From assembly GCA_021781575.1 (NCBI GenBank), contig JAJXWP010000014.1:25981-89980 (forward strand): a stretch of 64,000 nt of DNA. The letters are read 5' to 3'. The notes beneath the pieces are model-generated. The model saw only the letters and a program-made list of their open reading frames with translations, had not been told where the DNA came from and did no database searches. The position numbers were made by a program, and so were the translations under genes. Below, piece by piece: positions 26,651-35,448 of the stretch. The stretch is from Pseudomonadota bacterium. Lineage in GTDB: Bacteria; Pseudomonadota; Alphaproteobacteria; Rhodospirillales; Magnetospirillaceae. Position 1 is the stretch's first letter; each line of letters begins with the position of its first letter.

Positions 26651-27985
26651 TTATATCACTGCCGGCTCCGCCGCCGGGGCGGCAGCCATTCGCTTCAGCA
26701 GCGTCACCTGTTCATCGACCCTGGATTGAATGTGATCCAGTTGCGCATCGTCGAGATGCCGGTATTTTCCGATCATTTTCACATAGTCGCGCACCGGGAT
26801 CGGTCGGTCGGGCGAGCGAGTGAACCTGAGCCCGCCTTCGCGGGTGTACTCCCACAGGGTGACGAAATTGCTGTCGACGCTCATCCGACAGGCCTCGATC
26901 ACCTTCGACGATGGAATGCGCCAGCCGGTCGGACAGGGCGAATAGATGTGCAGATAGGAAAACCCTCGGAATGATGCCTCGACCGCCTTGTCGAGCTTGT
27001 CATAGAGATCTTCCATGTAGCCGGTGGAGGCGGTGGCGACATAGGCGCATTTGTGCGCCACCATGATCAGCGGCAGGTTCTTGGCGTCCTGGCTCTTGCC
27101 GCGCATATGCTCGCCCACCGGCGTCGTCGAGGTCCACGAACCGAACGGCGTGGTGCTCGACCGCTGCATGCCGGTGTTCATATAGCCTTCGTTGTCGACG
27201 CAGACGTAAAGCACCTTCTCGCCACGCTCGGCCGCGCCCGAGACGGCGTGGAACCCGCAGTCCGAGGTGCCGCCGTCGCCGGCCAGGGCCATCACCACGA
27301 TGTCCTTGCGGCCGACGCGGTCGTAGTAGCGGCGGATGCCGGCCAGCATCGAGGCGGTATTGGTCAGCAGCGGATGGAACACCGGCACCTTGGTGCCGGT
27401 CTTGCCGTTGTAGCCGACCGAGCCCATGCCCGGAATGCAGCCGGGCGGCGTCGCCAGCACCGAATTGCGGCCGATCTTGCGCATGGCGTGGCGCATGATC
27501 AGTTCCGAATTGCAGCCTTGGCAACCCGACAGGCCGGGGACGAACATGTCCTCCTTGTCGCCGTATTTGTTGAACACGCTGCCGGCCGTCACCCATTGCA
27601 GGGCATCGGTGGGGCAGGCCTTGACGCAGGCCGGATCGCCGTCGCACTGGTCGCATTTGGACACGCGGGCCGTGTGGCTGTCCAGCGAGATGCCGCCATA
27701 GCTGCAGCCGGCGGTGCACAGCAGGCAATCGATGCAGCGGCTGGCATCCCACTGCACCACACCCGAGCCATCATCCTTGGCCAGCGCCCCCGCCGGGCAC
27801 ACCATGACGCATTTGGGGTCGCCGCATTGCCGGCACATGGCCAGTTCGAAGCTGCTCTCCTTGGTCCCGGGGACGATGGAAATGCGGGCGGCGCCCTGCT
27901 TCGCCTCGGCGCAGGCCGTCATGCATTTGCCGCAACCGTCGCAGCTGCTGGCTTTGAACGTGATGGTGTCGAACGCGGTTCCCAT
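26651..27985 (-). CDS. padI: Phenylglyoxylate dehydrogenase TPP subunit with fused ferredoxin
   Basis: Beta subunit of phenylglyoxylate:acceptor oxidoreductase, 444 aa, forming benzoyl-CoA and CO2 from phenylglyoxylate and CoA. Residues 1-140 contain several 4Fe-4S cysteine motifs (CDGCGKCMTAC, CRQCGDPKCVMVCP, CIDCLLCTAGC, CDQCDGDPACVKACP). The remainder is the thiamine diphosphate domain (GCQGCNSELIMR, ALAGDGGTSDCGF, NEGYMNTG). The fused ferredoxin is characteristic of PadI compared with ordinary pyruvate:ferredoxin oxidoreductase beta chains. It follows padH after 3 bp. Confidence 0.93.
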   Translation of the reverse strand: MGTAFDTITFKASSCDGCGKCMTACAEAKQGAARISIVPGTKESSFELAMCRQCGDPKCVMVCPAGALAKDDGSGVVQWDASRCIDCLLCTAGCSYGGISLDSHTARVSKCDQCDGDPACVKACPTDALQWVTAGSVFNKYGDKEDMFVPGLSGCQGCNSELIMRHAMRKIGRNSVLATPPGCIPGMGSVGYNGKTGTKVPVFHPLLTNTASMLAGIRRYYDRVGRKDIVVMALAGDGGTSDCGFHAVSGAAERGEKVLYVCVDNEGYMNTGMQRSSTTPFGSWTSTTPVGEHMRGKSQDAKNLPLIMVAHKCAYVATASTGYMEDLYDKLDKAVEASFRGFSYLHIYSPCPTGWRIPSSKVIEACRMSVDSNFVTLWEYTREGGLRFTRSPDRPIPVRDYVKMIGKYRHLDDAQLDHIQSRVDEQVTLLKRMAAAPAAEPAVI

Positions 27986-27988
27986 CCC

Positions 27989-29233
27989 TTATCTCCACCC
28001 TTCGCTCATCAGCCGGCGGCCGGTTTCCAGCGGCCGGTCGAGAAAGTCCTGCTTGCAGCCCGACAAATCGACCCGACGGCGGATCAATTCGCCCATGATG
28101 CCGACATCGAACGGTTCGTCGACGCTGGCGTAGCCGACCAGCCGGCCGTCGGCCAGCACCACCCGGCGATAGCCAGGCCCTTCGTGCTCGGCCACCTCGC
28201 CGCCACCCTCGGCGGCGGCCTGGCCGATCGACAGGGCGACGCGGCCGAAGAAACGATAGGTGTTGACCGGAAGGCCCCCGGCATAGGGTTTGACGTAGCT
28301 GTCCCCGGCCATGCCCATGCCGGCCAGACGGCCCTGCTCGACCGCCGTCGGGATGATGCCGATCAGCGCCTGCTCGCCGCTATGGAAGTCCCGGGCCTGG
28401 GCGACGTCACCGGCGGCCCACACGTCGGGCTGGTTGGTGCGCATGGTATCGTTCACCAGCACGCCGCGATCGATCGCCACGCCCGAACCCGCCAGCCAAT
28501 CGACCACCGGCTTGACCCCGGCGGCCACCAGCAGCAGATCGGTCTCCAGGGCCTCGCCGCCGTCCAGGCGAACGGTGCAGGCCTGGCCCTTCCCGCCGTC
28601 GATGCCGACCACCGTGCGGCCGAGGAACAAAGTCACCCCGTGTTCGGTAAAAGCGGCCTCGATACGCGTGCTCGCCTTGGCGTCGAAATATCCGGGCAAG
28701 ACATGCGAGCGCATCTCGACGACGCTGACGGCAAGGCCCGCCTCGGCCAGGTTCTCGGCGGCGTGCAGGCCAACCAGCCCGGCGCCGAGGACCACCGCAC
28801 GCCGCGCCGTCCCCATTGCCTTGCGCAGGCCCTGGGCATCGTCGAGGGAGCGGAGCACGTGGTACGAAACGCCGTCCAGCCCGGGGACGGGTGGAATGGC
28901 TGGTGCCGCTCCGGTGGCGATCAGCAGCTTGTCGTACCGCCAGCTGCCGCCGTCGGCCAAGGTCACCGTCTTGGCCGTGGCATCGAGTCCGACGGCCGTG
29001 GTGTTGCCGACGAAGGTACATTTGCTGGCGGTGAAGAACGCCTCATCGCGCAGGATCACGCGCTCGGCCGGCGATCGGCCGGAGACGACATAGGGCAGGA
29101 TCGTCGGTGAATAGGGCAGATGGACGTCGCGGGTCAGCATGGCCATCGACCCTTCGGCGTCGACCTGGCGGATGGCCCGCAGCGCTTCCAGCGCCGCATG
29201 CGACGAGCCGATGATCAGATATTTCGCTTCCAT
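27989..29233 (-). CDS. padH: FAD/NAD(P) oxidoreductase subunit of phenylglyoxylate dehydrogenase
   Basis: Flavoprotein of 414 aa that links the iron-sulfur electron chain to NAD+. It has FAD motif YLIIGSSHAALEALRAI, NAD motif AVVLGAGLVGLHAAENLA and second FAD motif TNQPDVWAAGDVAQ. ATG 29233 is chosen because the upstream part of the frame overlaps padG and is Arg/Gly-rich. It lies between padG and padI, the order known from Azoarcus evansii padEFGHI. Confidence 0.92.
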   Translation of the reverse strand: MEAKYLIIGSSHAALEALRAIRQVDAEGSMAMLTRDVHLPYSPTILPYVVSGRSPAERVILRDEAFFTASKCTFVGNTTAVGLDATAKTVTLADGGSWRYDKLLIATGAAPAIPPVPGLDGVSYHVLRSLDDAQGLRKAMGTARRAVVLGAGLVGLHAAENLAEAGLAVSVVEMRSHVLPGYFDAKASTRIEAAFTEHGVTLFLGRTVVGIDGGKGQACTVRLDGGEALETDLLLVAAGVKPVVDWLAGSGVAIDRGVLVNDTMRTNQPDVWAAGDVAQARDFHSGEQALIGIIPTAVEQGRLAGMGMAGDSYVKPYAGGLPVNTYRFFGRVALSIGQAAAEGGGEVAEHEGPGYRRVVLADGRLVGYASVDEPFDVGIMGELIRRRVDLSGCKQDFLDRPLETGRRLMSEGWR

Positions 29234-29244
29234 GATGGCGCGCC

Positions 29245-30447
29245 TCAGTCGTTCTCGTTGAGCCAGACCGGTTCGACCGCTGTCTCGCCGGCCGCCAGCC
29301 GCAGCGTTCGCTCGATGGCTTGCGCGAAATGCTCGACGGTGATGTCGGCGCCGGCCAGGCCGCCGATGAAGCTCATCGCCGGCACGCGCACCGGCAGGTG
29401 GTAGAGCGCCGCCAGGACTTCCTGGAACACCGGTCCGCAGTTCCACCCGAAGTTCACCGCGCGGTCGACCACGCCGACCGCCCGTACCTTGGCCAAGGCA
29501 CGCGCCATCTGCATTACCGGGAACGGCCGGAAGGTCTTGATCTTGACCAGCCCCAACCGGCGACCGTCAAGGCGCGCTTCATCCACCGCATCCTTGGCGG
29601 CGCCGCTCATCGAGCCGATGGTGACCAGCGCCACCTCGGCATCCTCCATGCGGTATTCCTCGATCAGCGGCGACCAGTGGCGCCCGGTCTTCCGGCCCCA
29701 CTCGGCATGCGCCTCGACGATCACGTCGAGCGCTGCCCGCATGCCGCCGCACAATCCCTTGCGATAGCGGACGAAGGTTGCCGGGCCGGCGCCGGTGGCG
29801 CCGCCGGTCAAGGGATCCACCGCCATCGGCCGTTCGGGATCCAGGCAGGCGTGCCAGTTGATGCTCTTTTCGCCGAGAAAGGCATCGACCACCGCCTGGT
29901 CGGGCAGATCCACCTTGGCCACGCCATAGGACAGGTAGTTGCCGTCGTGATTCACATTGACCGGCAGCATTACCTCGGGGTGCTCGGCGACCTTGTAGGC
30001 GATCGGGATGGTGTCGCAGATCTCCTGCTGCGTTTCGCAGAACATGTGGATCCAGCCGACTTCCTTGACCGTCATGGCGTCCTGCTGACCGCCCCAGACG
30101 CAGGTCGGCGACACGGAATCGCGGTTGACCAGCGAGACCACCATGGGCAGGCGCAAGCCCGGCGTGCGGAAATAGGGCTCGAACATATAGGCCAAGCCCT
30201 GCGCGCTGGTGGCCGAATAAGTCCGCGCTCCGGCCAGGCAGGCCCCGTGCAGCACCGACAGGACGGAGTGCTCCCCTTCGACGTCCATCAGATCGGCGTC
30301 CATGCGACCGTCGGCGATGAACTTGGCCAGGTATTCGACCAGCGAGGACTGCGGCGTAATCGGGTAGACCGCCACCATATCCGGGCGCGACAGGGCCGCG
30401 CCCCAGGCGGCAGCCTCATTGCCGTCAATGACCACGGTTTGCGACAT
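29245..30447 (-). CDS. padG: Phenylglyoxylate dehydrogenase alpha subunit
   Basis: Protein of 400 aa matching the alpha (pyruvate:ferredoxin oxidoreductase domains I and II) subunit of 2-oxoacid oxidoreductases. Characteristic segments are VIDGNEAAAWGAALSRPDMVAVYPITPQS in pieces, EGEHSVLSVLHGACLAGARTYSATSAQGLAYM in pieces and the C-terminal VGVVDRAVNFGWNCGPVF. It contributes to TPP and CoA binding at the interface with PadI. It begins 1 bp after the padF stop. Confidence 0.93.
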   Translation of the reverse strand: MSQTVVIDGNEAAAWGAALSRPDMVAVYPITPQSSLVEYLAKFIADGRMDADLMDVEGEHSVLSVLHGACLAGARTYSATSAQGLAYMFEPYFRTPGLRLPMVVSLVNRDSVSPTCVWGGQQDAMTVKEVGWIHMFCETQQEICDTIPIAYKVAEHPEVMLPVNVNHDGNYLSYGVAKVDLPDQAVVDAFLGEKSINWHACLDPERPMAVDPLTGGATGAGPATFVRYRKGLCGGMRAALDVIVEAHAEWGRKTGRHWSPLIEEYRMEDAEVALVTIGSMSGAAKDAVDEARLDGRRLGLVKIKTFRPFPVMQMARALAKVRAVGVVDRAVNFGWNCGPVFQEVLAALYHLPVRVPAMSFIGGLAGADITVEHFAQAIERTLRLAAGETAVEPVWLNEND

Positions 30448-30448
30448 C

Positions 30449-30721
30449 TCAGCCCTCCGCCTCTTCGACCATGACGATGGCGCCGTGCGGGCATTCCTCG
30501 GCGCAGATGCCGCAGCCCTTGCACATCGCCAGATCCGCGTCGAACCAGCTGCGCCGCTCGACGATGCACTGAACCGGACAATACAGCCAGCAAGTGGCGC
30601 ATTTGACGCATCTGTCGCGATCGACCACCGGCCGCAACGCCCGCCAGTCGCCGGTGAGCATCGTGGTAAGATCAGTGGCGATGGGACAAAGGTTGTCGGG
30701 AATATTGCGTTGCTGGCTCAT
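30449..30721 (-). CDS. padF: Phenylglyoxylate dehydrogenase ferredoxin (delta) subunit
   Basis: Protein of 90 aa with two 4Fe-4S motifs: CVKCATCWLYCPVQCI and CKGCGICAEECPHGAI. ATG 30721 overlaps the padE stop by 4 bp (ATGA). The frame is open upstream, but this start is the only well-placed one. It carries electrons inside the PadEFGHI complex. Confidence 0.92.
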   Translation of the reverse strand: MSQQRNIPDNLCPIATDLTTMLTGDWRALRPVVDRDRCVKCATCWLYCPVQCIVERRSWFDADLAMCKGCGICAEECPHGAIVMVEEAEG

Positions 30722-31290
30722 GCTGCCGCTACCCCATCCAGTTGGCGCACGGTGGTCTCGGCGAAACCGCGCTGTACCGCCTCGATGTTCTGGCGCAGAC
30801 CGGCATCGCGGAAATCGGTGTGTTCCAGGGCCTTGATCAGCGACTCCACCGAAACCATGCCGGTGGCCTTGGCGAAGGCACCCAGCATGATGGTGTTGGT
30901 GATCGGCCGCCGGAAAATGTCTAGTGCGATGTGCACCGCGTCGCACACCGCCACCCCGCTGAGATGCCCGGGCAGGACCAGGTCTTCAGCTTTCTTGCTG
31001 GTCGCCTGAATCAGGGTGGTTCCCGCCGGGGTTCCGGCGAAGACATCGACAGACCGCCCGACGGTCGGGTCGATCACCACCACGATCCCCGGCTTGTAGA
31101 TGTTGGTAAGACGGCGGATCGGCTTGTCGTCGAACCGCAGGAACGCGACAACCGGCGCGCCGCGCCGCTCGAAGCCAAAGGCGGGGATGGCCATGACATG
31201 GCGCCCCTCTTCAACCAAGGCGTCCGCCAATATGGCCGAGGCCAGGACGGCGCCTTGGCCGCCGCGGCCGTGAATCCTTAATTCATGCAT
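30718..31290 (-). CDS. padE: Phenylglyoxylate dehydrogenase gamma subunit
   Basis: Protein of 190 aa with the gamma-subunit fold of 2-oxoacid:acceptor oxidoreductases. The N-terminus MHELRIHGRGGQGAVLASAILADALV carries the conserved GRGGQG motif, followed by AFGFERRGAPV. It starts 18 bp downstream of the thioesterase-like gene and is coupled to padF. Together padEFGHI matches the six-polypeptide phenylglyoxylate dehydrogenase type that uses NAD+. Confidence 0.92.
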   Translation of the reverse strand: MHELRIHGRGGQGAVLASAILADALVEEGRHVMAIPAFGFERRGAPVVAFLRFDDKPIRRLTNIYKPGIVVVIDPTVGRSVDVFAGTPAGTTLIQATSKKAEDLVLPGHLSGVAVCDAVHIALDIFRRPITNTIMLGAFAKATGMVSVESLIKALEHTDFRDAGLRQNIEAVQRGFAETTVRQLDGVAAA

Positions 31291-31308
31291 GTCCGTCGTC
31301 CGGCACGG

Positions 31309-31725
31309 TTACTGGGCGGCTGTTGCCTTTGCCTTCGCTGCCTTGGCCTTCAGCCGAGCCTTGGTCTGCTCCACATCGACGACAAAGCGGGTGTGCACGC
31401 CTTTGCCGACGGCATCGAAGGCGTCGCGCGCCTCGATGGCGAATGTAAGCGCCCGGCCTTTGACCTCGGTGATGGTCGCCGTGATTTCGACCCACATCCC
31501 GACCAGTGTCGGCGCCGTATGGTCCAGTTCGATCCGCGTGCCGACCGTGTCCTCACCGGCATCGAGATGGGCCAGGGCCAGGTCGCGACAAACGACCTCG
31601 GTGTCCCACAGCAGTTCGGGCGTGGCATAAACCCGCCCCTCATCACCCATGAAATCGATCGTGCGCTCCGTATCGATTTCGTAGCGCCGCGTCAGCGACA
31701 GACCGGCAACCAAGCTGCTCTTCAT
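31309..31725 (-). CDS. FlK-like acyl-CoA thioesterase
   Basis: Hot-dog-fold thioesterase of 138 aa, first gene of the leftward pad operon. It aligns without gaps in the catalytic region to fluoroacetyl-CoA thioesterase FlK: Thr35, Glu43 and His69 correspond to FlK Thr42, Glu50 and His76, a constant offset of 7 (VYATPELLWDTEVV, ELDHTAPTLVG). The C-terminus is an Ala/Lys-rich tail (KAKAAKAKATAAQ). An inferred role is hydrolysis of phenylglyoxylyl-CoA, or recycling of trapped aryl-CoA. Substrate cannot be read from sequence. Confidence 0.82.
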   Translation of the reverse strand: MKSSLVAGLSLTRRYEIDTERTIDFMGDEGRVYATPELLWDTEVVCRDLALAHLDAGEDTVGTRIELDHTAPTLVGMWVEITATITEVKGRALTFAIEARDAFDAVGKGVHTRFVVDVEQTKARLKAKAAKAKATAAQ

Positions 31726-32050
31726 CTTGGAACCCCTCTCTCAACCGTATTCTAATTGTTGATAACGAACATGTCACACATTTCACAGCGATGTCAATGC
31801 CACTGTATCACATTTCCAGCTATCCAAATCCGTCATAGAGTACCGTTTTTGTTACACTTCTGTGCGATAAAGGTAGAGATCCGGCAGGGTCACCGACCCA
31901 AATCGCGGCGATTCCCAGGCCTCCAGCCCAGCCACCGCTCAGTATCAGTATATTTCATTTTTTTTATTGCCAACCTTCTTTTTGTATCATATCGTTGAAA
32001 TCAAGCGGTGATAATGAATCAGCTGCGACCAAGAATGGGAGGCTCAGGCG
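31726..32050. promoter_or_regulatory. Divergent pad promoter region
   Basis: 325 bp between the leftward thioesterase-padEFGHI operon and the rightward padBCD operon. It is much more AT-rich than its surroundings (for example CATTTTTTTTATTG near 31950) and holds no gene. A weak operator-like site lies at 31831-31844. The padB ribosome site GGGAGG lies near 32038. Confidence 0.7.
31831..31844. promoter_or_regulatory. Candidate aromatic-regulon operator, site 3 (weaker)
   Basis: CGTCATAGAGTACC on the plus strand, that is GGTACTCTATGACG on the reverse. One half-site is intact and the other matches at about half of its positions. The A-tract flank (GTTTTTG) is kept. It lies in the middle of the divergent pad promoter region. 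Confidence 0.35.
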
Positions 32051-34792
32051 TTGGAACCGACACGGCACGGCTCGACACGTTACGTCCCGACGTATTGTTA
32101 TAACTGCGTCGCGGGCCCGGACCTGCTGACGGTCAAGGTCGAGGACGGCGTCGCCACCGAAGTTCGCCCGAACTTCGACGCAACGGGCATTCATCCTGCC
32201 GATGGGCGCGTTTGCGTGAAGGCCTTCGGCCTGGTCCAGAAGACCTATAATCCGCACCGCATCCTGACGCCGATGAAGCGGACCAACCCCAAAAAGGGCC
32301 GCGACCAGGATCCGGGATTCGTCCCGATCAGCTGGGAAGAGGCGATGAGCGAGATCGCCACCCGCCTCAATCGCATTCGTTCCGAAGGCCTGTTGGACGA
32401 CCGCGGGCTGCCGAAGGTCGCCGCGAGTTTCGGCCATGGCGGCACGCCGGCCAGCTATATGGGCACCCTTCCCGGTTTCCTGGCGGCCTGGGGACCGATC
32501 GATTACAGCTTTGGGTCCGGCCAGGGTGTCAAATGCACCCATTCCGAACACCTCTACGGCGAGTTCTGGCATCGCGCCTTCACGGTCTGCGCCGACACCG
32601 TGAACACCCGATACATTCTGTCCTTCGGCGCGAACGTCGAGGTCACCGGCGGTGTCTGTGCCGTCTGGAGGCACGCCGGGGCCAGGGTTCGCGGTGTCAA
32701 GCGGGTCAATTTCGAGCCGCACCTTTCGGTGACCGGCGCCGCTTCGGCCGAATGGGTGCCGATCAAGCCGAAGACCGACGGCGCGCTGATGTTCGCCCTG
32801 ATCCACACCATGCTGTTCGAACACCCCCGTGATCGGCTTGACATCCCCTTCCTGCGCGATCGCACCGCATCGCCTTACCTGGTGGGGCCGAACGGCTATT
32901 TCCTGCGCGACAGCGAAAGCCGCAAGCCGCTGATGTGGGATACCGTCACCAACACGCCCCTTCCATACGACACCCCCGGCGTGGTTCCGGCGCTCGAGGG
33001 AACCTTCACGGTCACCGACGCCGTCGAAGTTGGTGCCGACGAGGAAACCTGGACCCATCGCGACGTTCGTGTCGAGACCGCGTTCACCCGCATGACCGAG
33101 ACCATGCGGCCCTACTCGGCGGATTGGGCGGCGGAAATCTGCGACGTCAAGGCGGATCGGATCCGCCGCATCGCCGGCGAATATCTGGACAACGCCTGCA
33201 TCGGCGAGACCATCGAGGTGGACGGCGCCGTTTTGCCTTTCCGCCCCGTCGCGGTGACCTTGGGCAAGACGGTGAACAACGGCTGGGGCGCCTATGACTG
33301 TGTCTGGGCGCGGACCATGCTGGCCTGTCTGGTCGGAGCGCTGGAAGTGCCGGGCGGCACCATCGGCACCACCGTTCGCATCAACAAGCCCCATCATAAC
33401 CGGCTGCTCAGCGTCAAGCCGGGGCCCGACGGCTTCATGACGGCCAATGTCAACCCGACCAAGCGGGGCAAATGGGAGGAGCGCCCGACCGGCCGCAATG
33501 CCCACAAGACACTGGTGCCGCTGGTCGGCAACGGCGCCTGGAGCCAGGCGCTGGGACCGACCCACTTGGCCTGGATGTTCGTCCGCGAGGCGCCTGAAGG
33601 CTGGGCCCGCCCCAGCTATCCCGAGATCTGGTTCCTCTACCGGACCAACCCCGCCATCTCGTTCTGGGACACCCGGCAGCTGACGGAGACCATCGCCCGG
33701 ATGCCTTTCGTCGTCGCCTTCGCCTATACCCGCGACGAAACCAACCACATGGCCGATATTCTGCTGCCGGACGCCACCGACCTGGAAAGTACCCAGCTGA
33801 TCCGCATGGGCGGCACCAAGTTCGTCGAACAGCACTGGGAACACGAGGGTGTCGTCCTCCGCCAGCCGGCGGTCGAACCTTGCGGCGACAGCCGCGACAT
33901 GACCTGGATCGCCACCGAGTTGGCCAACCGCACCGGACTCATCGAGAAGTACAATGCGGCGCTCAACCGGGGCGCCGGCTCGGTGCCGCTGAAGGGCGAG
34001 GGCTTCGACTTCTCGCTGGAGCTGTCGAAAGTGCACTCCGGAGACGAGATCTGGGATGCCGCCTGCAAGGCGGCCACCGCCGAGCTATCCCACGGCACCG
34101 ACATCAAGGATCTGGCCTGGTTCCGCGACAACGGCTTCTTCGTCGTGCCATTCAAGCGCGTCGACTGGTACCTGTACCCGACCATGGTGGAACAGGGCCT
34201 GCGCTTCGAGCTGCCCTACCAGGAACGCCTGACCCGGGCTGGAATCGAACTGGGGCGCCGATTGCATGAGCAGGACGTCCACTGGTGGGACCGGCAACTG
34301 GCCGAATACGAACCGATCCCTCGCTGGCACGACATTCCCGAAATCTGGATCAACTCAGTGCGCAATGCCGGCGCCAATCCCGACGACTTCCCATTCTGGG
34401 GGGTAACCACCAAGTCCATGCAGCATGCCACGGGCAGTAATGCGGCCATCCAGCTGATGGACGAGGTGGCGAGCAACCTGCGCACCCACGGCCGCGTCGT
34501 GATGAACCGGAAGGCCGCCGAAAAGCTTGGGATAAAGCGAGACTCCTGGGTCGAGGTGCGGTCCATCGCCAATGTCACCCGCGGGCAGGTCGAACTGGTC
34601 GAAGGCATCCGGCCCGACACCATCCTGATCACCGGTCAGTTCCAACACTGGGCGACGCCCTATGCCAAGGAGCTGAACTACCCCAGCCTCAACACCGTCA
34701 CCCCCATGTCTCTCGAACTCACCGACGCCAACGGATCTGGATCCGATGTTGTGCGCGTCTCCGTCCGTCCGATTGAAGAGGTGGCGGCATGA
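32051..34792 (+). CDS. padB: Phenylacetyl-CoA:acceptor oxidoreductase, molybdenum subunit
   Basis: Molybdopterin oxidoreductase of 913 aa (DMSO-reductase superfamily) that oxidises the alpha carbon of phenylacetyl-CoA. TTG 32051 with GGGAGG upstream gives MEPTRHGSTRYVPTYCYNC. An N-terminal CxxC and a later GRVCVKAFG are the probable 4Fe-4S ligands. A long molybdopterin domain and a C-terminal molydopterin dinucleotide-binding domain (ATGSNAAIQLMDEV, VVMNRKAAEKLGIKRDSWVEV) follow. No Tat signal is present, so it faces the cytoplasm, as required for a CoA thioester substrate. It overlaps padC by 4 bp. Confidence 0.9.
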   Translation: MEPTRHGSTRYVPTYCYNCVAGPDLLTVKVEDGVATEVRPNFDATGIHPADGRVCVKAFGLVQKTYNPHRILTPMKRTNPKKGRDQDPGFVPISWEEAMSEIATRLNRIRSEGLLDDRGLPKVAASFGHGGTPASYMGTLPGFLAAWGPIDYSFGSGQGVKCTHSEHLYGEFWHRAFTVCADTVNTRYILSFGANVEVTGGVCAVWRHAGARVRGVKRVNFEPHLSVTGAASAEWVPIKPKTDGALMFALIHTMLFEHPRDRLDIPFLRDRTASPYLVGPNGYFLRDSESRKPLMWDTVTNTPLPYDTPGVVPALEGTFTVTDAVEVGADEETWTHRDVRVETAFTRMTETMRPYSADWAAEICDVKADRIRRIAGEYLDNACIGETIEVDGAVLPFRPVAVTLGKTVNNGWGAYDCVWARTMLACLVGALEVPGGTIGTTVRINKPHHNRLLSVKPGPDGFMTANVNPTKRGKWEERPTGRNAHKTLVPLVGNGAWSQALGPTHLAWMFVREAPEGWARPSYPEIWFLYRTNPAISFWDTRQLTETIARMPFVVAFAYTRDETNHMADILLPDATDLESTQLIRMGGTKFVEQHWEHEGVVLRQPAVEPCGDSRDMTWIATELANRTGLIEKYNAALNRGAGSVPLKGEGFDFSLELSKVHSGDEIWDAACKAATAELSHGTDIKDLAWFRDNGFFVVPFKRVDWYLYPTMVEQGLRFELPYQERLTRAGIELGRRLHEQDVHWWDRQLAEYEPIPRWHDIPEIWINSVRNAGANPDDFPFWGVTTKSMQHATGSNAAIQLMDEVASNLRTHGRVVMNRKAAEKLGIKRDSWVEVRSIANVTRGQVELVEGIRPDTILITGQFQHWATPYAKELNYPSLNTVTPMSLELTDANGSGSDVVRVSVRPIEEVAA

Positions 34793-35448
34793 CCCGCTAT
34801 GTGATGGTCGCCGACCTCCGCCGCTGCGTCGGCTGCCAGACCTGCACCGCCGCCTGCCGGCATGCCAACGCCACGCCCCCGGGCGTCCAATGGCGCCGCG
34901 TGCTCGATCTGGAGATCGGGGAATACCCGGATGTGCAGCGGGTGTTCGTACCGACCGGATGCCAGCATTGCTCGGATCCGCCCTGCGTCGCCGCCTGCCC
35001 GTCGACGGCCACCCGCCAGCGCGCCGACGGCATTGTTACCATCGACTACGACATCTGCATCGGCTGTCTGTACTGCGCCCTGGCCTGCCCCTACGACGCC
35101 CGCTCGAAGATCGACGAACCGCTCTATGCCTATGGCGAGGAGCCGACGGCTTCGGAACAGACGCGGTTCGACCCGCGTACCATCGGCGTGGCCCAGAAAT
35201 GCACTTTCTGCGTCGACGTCATCGATGCCGGGGTCGCCGCCGGCCTTACCCCGGGCAAGGACCGTGCCGCTACACCGGCCTGCGCCAACGCCTGCATTTC
35301 CGGCGCGCTGACCTTCGGCGATATCGACGATCCCGACAGCGCCGTGTCGCGGCTGCTGCGAGAGAACAAGTATTTCCAAATGCACGAGGATGCCGGGACC
35401 GGGCCCGGCTTCTATTACCTTTGGGACAAGGAAGCCCTGCCGCTATGA
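34789..35448 (+). CDS. padC: Phenylacetyl-CoA:acceptor oxidoreductase, iron-sulfur subunit
   Basis: DmsB-type protein of 219 aa with four 4Fe-4S motifs: CVGCQTCTAACR, CQHCSDPPCVAACP, CIGCLYCALACP and the split CTFCVDV...CANACISG. It carries electrons from PadB to the membrane subunit. It has no export signal, in agreement with PadB. It overlaps padB and padD by ATGA junctions. Confidence 0.92.
   Translation: MTRYVMVADLRRCVGCQTCTAACRHANATPPGVQWRRVLDLEIGEYPDVQRVFVPTGCQHCSDPPCVAACPSTATRQRADGIVTIDYDICIGCLYCALACPYDARSKIDEPLYAYGEEPTASEQTRFDPRTIGVAQKCTFCVDVIDAGVAAGLTPGKDRAATPACANACISGALTFGDIDDPDSAVSRLLRENKYFQMHEDAGTGPGFYYLWDKEALPL

Noticed and set aside
27053..29110. 685-codon open frame on the plus strand over padI/padH
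   Set aside because: Antisense shadow; repeated Ala/Gly/His with no family pattern, whereas padI and padH carry full cofactor motifs.
31749..31770. TTGTTGATAACGAACA, resembling the MarR operators
   Set aside because: The spacing between half-sites is 6 bp, not 9, and the inner ACC-GGT bases are missing.
31964..34036. 690-codon open frame on the minus strand over padB
   Set aside because: Antisense shadow of the molybdenum subunit and of the divergent promoter region.
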